DNA of 5,235 bases. It comes from JACKLD01 sp049297695. Lineage in GTDB: Bacteria > Pseudomonadota > Alphaproteobacteria > UBA2136 > UBA6156. Within the stretch, counting starts at the first letter, position 1, and the number at the start of each line of letters is the position of its first letter. Under the pieces are notes generated by a model that did not search any database, was not told the DNA's origin, and worked only from the letters and a program-made list of their open reading frames with translations. Made by a program: the position numbers and the translations under genes. Positions 3,109-5,235 of this stretch are shown piece after piece. The stretch lies in assembly GCA_049297695.1 (NCBI GenBank), contig JBAQUT010000028.1, forward strand, positions 1 through 5,235, read 5' to 3'.

Positions 3109-5211
3109 TTATGCGGCCTCCTTTTTGGCGTGGGCGGTGCCGTGTTCGGCGGCCAGTTTATGCATGTAGGGGCTTTGGCGGTGAAAACTGGTTAACTGGT
3201 AACTGGATGACTGGATGACTGGAAGAGGCGTTGCCGATAATTTGCCGATTTTGGCGGCGGGTTTGAAGGGGGTAGGCAGTATCTTGTTGCGGTTTTCGGG
3301 GGCGTAGGCGGGGCAGAAATCCGCCACCAAGGTGCGGAGTTTGGCGAGAGTGTCAAAAGGCAGTTTGTGGCCAAGTTCTTCCGACAGGGCGCGGAAGATT
3401 TTCCAATCTTCTTTGGCGTTGAGGGGTGGTTTGGTGGCGGCTTTGGCTTCTTGCACGCGGCCTTCGGCGTTGGCGAACAGGCCTTCTTTTTCCGCAAAGG
3501 TGCTGGCGGGGAGAAGAATGTCAGTCACTTTGGCGATTTCGGTGGCGTGGGTGCCCACGTAGATGAGCGTGCCTTGGAAGCCTTTGAGATCGGCGGGGGT
3601 GAGATCGCAATCGCCGTAGAGGACAAGGACATCCAGAGTACCTGCGCGGGCGGCTTTCAGGATGTCGGCGGTGGCCATGCCGCCTTTCACGGGGTGGACC
3701 GCCATATCCAGCGCCGTGATGCGGCCGCAGGTATCGTGGAGGACGTTGAAACCGTTCCAGCCGTCACGTTGCGTGGCTTTGTGGAGTGTGGCCAACAGGG
3801 CTAGGGCGTCTTCCCTTTCGTGGATACGACCACTAATGACGACCAAGGGGCGTTGGGCTTTGAGGAAAGCGTCGGGGAGGTTGGACAAGATTTCTGGCTT
3901 ATCGCCGAGGTTATGGTGAGGATACGTTAAATCCACGTTGGGAGATTGCCGCGCTGCGCTCGCAATGACGCCTGCGGCGACAGGGGGCAAGCCCCCTGTA
4001 CCCCCCACGCCTACGGCGTAGACAGGGGCGCGGCCTTTGGTGGCGGCGCGGCGGAGTTTGACGTTCAGCACGGGGGCTTCGGTGCGGGGGTTGATGCCCA
4101 CCAGCAGGATGGCGTCGGCTTTGTCCCACTGCTCAAAGGGTGTGTGGCAGATGTTCAGGGCGTGGTGTTTGCTGTCCGCCGCGCTGTTTACGGTGCGGGA
4201 ATCCACGTTGTCGGTGCCGAGAACATCCGTCATGAAAGCGCGGAAGGCGAAGGCATCTTCGGCGGAATGGAGGTTGTCCATAAGGCCTGCGATGCGGTTT
4301 TTACGGATACCTTTCAAGGCGGATTTTACGGCTTCAAAGGCCTCAGGCCAGTTGGCGGGTTGCATTTCCCTGCCCTTCTTCACGTGGGGTGTGGCGAGGC
4401 GGTTGGTGTGGTGGGCATCCACGCTGTAGCGGGCAGCGTCGGAGATCCACTCTTCGTTCACGGCGGCGTTCTCGCGGGCCACGGCCCGGAGGATTTTGCC
4501 GGCGCGGGCATCCAGCCGCATGGCACTGCCGACGGCATCCAGCACATCAATCGTGTCCGTTCCCACCAACTCCCACGGGCGGCCTTGGAAGGCGTATTGT
4601 TTGTTGGTGAGGGCGCCCACAGGGCACAAATCGATCATGTTGCCCGCGAGTTCCGACTGCAAAGCTTGGGCGACGTAGGTGCCGACTTGCATGGTTTCGC
4701 CACGGCCGGTGGCGCCCATTTCTTCCACTCCCGCAATTTCGGTGGCGAAGCGGATGCAGCGGGTGCAATGGATGCAGCGGGTCATCACGGTTTTGATTTT
4801 GCTGCCGATTTCCAGATCGTCCACGGCGCGTTTGGGCTCAACGTAGTGGGTGCGATCACCGCCGTAGGCCACGGAAAGATCTTGCAGTTGGCATTCGCCG
4901 CCTTGGTCGCAAATAGGGCAATCCAACGGGTGGTTGATGAGGAGGAGCTCCATGGTGCCTTTGCGGGCGGCTTCCGCCACAGGGCTGTTGGTGCGGATTT
5001 TCATGCCTTCCGCAGCGGGCCAATGGCAGCTGGCCAGGGGTTTGGGCATGCCTTCAATCTCCACCATGCACATGCGGCAGTTGCCGGCCACGCTGAGGCG
5101 TTCGTGGAAGCAGAAATGGGGGATTTCTTTTTCCGCCTTGGTGCAGGCTTGCATGACGGTGCTGCCTTTTTTGACGTGCAGCAGGGTGCCGTCGACGAAG
5201 ACGTTCAGCAT
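3109..5211 (-). CDS. nuoG: NADH-quinone oxidoreductase subunit G, carrying an internal repeat-derived insertion
   Basis: NuoG is the large iron-sulfur subunit of the complex I peripheral arm, carrying electrons from NuoE/NuoF toward NuoI. Numbered from the ATG at 5209-5211 (700 residues): a 2Fe-2S ferredoxin domain with C34, C45, C48 and C62; the His-Cys cluster motif HPLDCPICDQGGEC (H94, C98, C101, C107); a 4Fe-4S set C146, C149, C152 and C196; then a molybdopterin-oxidoreductase-like domain (about 210-640) that binds no molybdenum in this family. Residues 402-423 are encoded by a palindromic repeat (see 3943-4008) and interrupt the expected VYAVG...VDLTYP continuity. The C-terminus (about 658-672) is encoded by ACTGG near-tandem repeats. 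The ATG fits the usual family start (MLNVFVDG); an in-frame TTG at 5230-5232 adds 7 residues, and the frame stays open to the window edge, so a further upstream start is possible. It abuts the kinase-like gene. Confidence 0.96.
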   Translation of the reverse strand: MLNVFVDGTLLHVKKGSTVMQACTKAEKEIPHFCFHERLSVAGNCRMCMVEIEGMPKPLASCHWPAAEGMKIRTNSPVAEAARKGTMELLLINHPLDCPICDQGGECQLQDLSVAYGGDRTHYVEPKRAVDDLEIGSKIKTVMTRCIHCTRCIRFATEIAGVEEMGATGRGETMQVGTYVAQALQSELAGNMIDLCPVGALTNKQYAFQGRPWELVGTDTIDVLDAVGSAMRLDARAGKILRAVARENAAVNEEWISDAARYSVDAHHTNRLATPHVKKGREMQPANWPEAFEAVKSALKGIRKNRIAGLMDNLHSAEDAFAFRAFMTDVLGTDNVDSRTVNSAADSKHHALNICHTPFEQWDKADAILLVGINPRTEAPVLNVKLRRAATKGRAPVYAVGVGGTGGLPPVAAGVIASAARQSPNVDLTYPHHNLGDKPEILSNLPDAFLKAQRPLVVISGRIHEREDALALLATLHKATQRDGWNGFNVLHDTCGRITALDMAVHPVKGGMATADILKAARAGTLDVLVLYGDCDLTPADLKGFQGTLIYVGTHATEIAKVTDILLPASTFAEKEGLFANAEGRVQEAKAATKPPLNAKEDWKIFRALSEELGHKLPFDTLAKLRTLVADFCPAYAPENRNKILPTPFKPAAKIGKLSATPLPVIQSSSYQLTSFHRQSPYMHKLAAEHGTAHAKKEAA
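3117..3122 (-). promoter_or_regulatory. Ribosome binding site of the kinase-like gene, inside nuoG
   Basis: A perfect AGGAGG, 8 nt before the kinase-like ATG, formed by the Lys-Glu-Ala codons at the end of nuoG. It is the strongest Shine-Dalgarno sequence in the window and decides the start that abuts the nuoG stop codon. Confidence 0.75.
3187..3222. repeat. Near-tandem ACTGG repeats in the 3' part of nuoG
   Basis: On the plus strand ACTGG begins at 3187, 3195, 3202, 3210 and 3218 (spacing 8, 7, 8, 8), with the 8-bp unit ACTGGATG present twice in exact tandem at 3202-3217 apart from a one-base overlap in phase. On the coding strand it yields the segment PVIQSSSYQLTSFHRQ near the NuoG C-terminus. 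It looks like short slippage-type repeat material kept in frame, or a degenerate dispersed repeat. Confidence 0.6.
3943..4008 (-). repeat. Palindromic repeat element inserted in frame in nuoG
   Basis: About 66 bp that encode residues from VGGTGGLPP through VIASAARQS. It contains three inverted repeats: ATTGC/GCAAT with inner GCG/CGC arms at 3945-3966; CGCC/GGCG at 3969-3979; and ACAGGGGGC-AA-GCCCCCTGT at 3980-3999. A fourth small stem ACGCC/GGCGT at 4007-4019 overlaps the upper edge. On the coding strand the GTCATTGCGAGC...GGCAATC pattern is a repeat style widespread in alphaproteobacteria, usually between genes. Removing it joins VYAVG to PNVDLTYPHHNLG, as expected for NuoG. The length is a multiple of three with no stop codon. 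Exact boundaries are uncertain by several bases. Confidence 0.8.
3980..3999. repeat. G/C-rich palindrome within the nuoG insertion
   Basis: ACAGGGGGC, AA, GCCCCCTGT: 9-bp perfect arms around AA. It shares the GGGGGCTTGCCCCC core and the preceding G-run with the palindrome at 572-593, while outer arm bases differ in a paired manner (A:T to C:G and T:A to A:T). Confidence 0.85.
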
Positions 5212-5235
5212 GCCTTCGGGGGCGGGGGGCAAGGG

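Noticed and set aside
3187..3222. CRISPR-like array
   Set aside because: The units are 7-8 bp with no spacers and lie inside the nuoG reading frame.
3943..4008. Frameshift or pseudogene in nuoG
   Set aside because: The frame stays open through the insertion and the conserved NuoG sequence resumes at VDLTYP in the same frame.

Overview
The window is an internal piece of a respiratory complex I (nuo, NDH-1) operon. Every gene I can support lies on the minus strand, so transcription runs from high to low coordinates: nuoG, a P-loop kinase-like gene, nuoH, a NUDIX hydrolase gene, nuoI, a GIY-YIG nuclease-domain gene and the first 62 codons of nuoJ, which runs off the left edge. The nuoG-H-I-J order is canonical for proteobacteria. 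The short NuoI (161 residues, mitochondrial TYKY-like C-terminus) and the general sequence style suggest an Alphaproteobacterium. The dispersed palindromic repeats, including one inside a protein-coding gene, fit lineages related to Rickettsiales, Holosporales or Rhodospirillales. I cannot name the species.

Layout by region. 1-186: start of nuoJ. 187-237: short gap with a dRS3-like inverted-repeat unit. 238-522: AT-rich GIY-YIG gene. 523-625: gap with a second dRS3-like unit, in opposite orientation, and a perfect G/C-rich palindrome. 626-1111: nuoI. 1111-1515: AT-rich NUDIX gene. 1512-2549: nuoH. 2542-3108: kinase-like gene. 3109 to the right edge: nuoG, which carries an in-frame repeat-derived insertion of about 22 residues.

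How the genes work together. NuoG (N-module electron wire), NuoI (two 4Fe-4S clusters, Q-module), NuoH (membrane subunit forming the quinone chamber) and NuoJ (membrane subunit) are parts of one NADH:quinone oxidoreductase. The spacing (direct abutment, 8-bp, 4-bp and 1-bp overlaps, and Shine-Dalgarno sequences inside preceding genes) shows that the kinase-like and NUDIX genes are translated as part of the same operon. None of the three interposed genes is a known complex I subunit or assembly factor.

The unusual feature is that each of the three consecutive junctions (G/H, H/I, I/J) holds one unrelated small gene of lower G+C than its neighbours. The I/J cassette is bracketed by perfect 32-bp inverted repeats. 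A two-hairpin composite repeat occurs both in the nuoI/GIY-YIG gap and, in frame, inside nuoG. Together these suggest an operon repeatedly invaded by small cassettes and repeats without loss of its reading frames.
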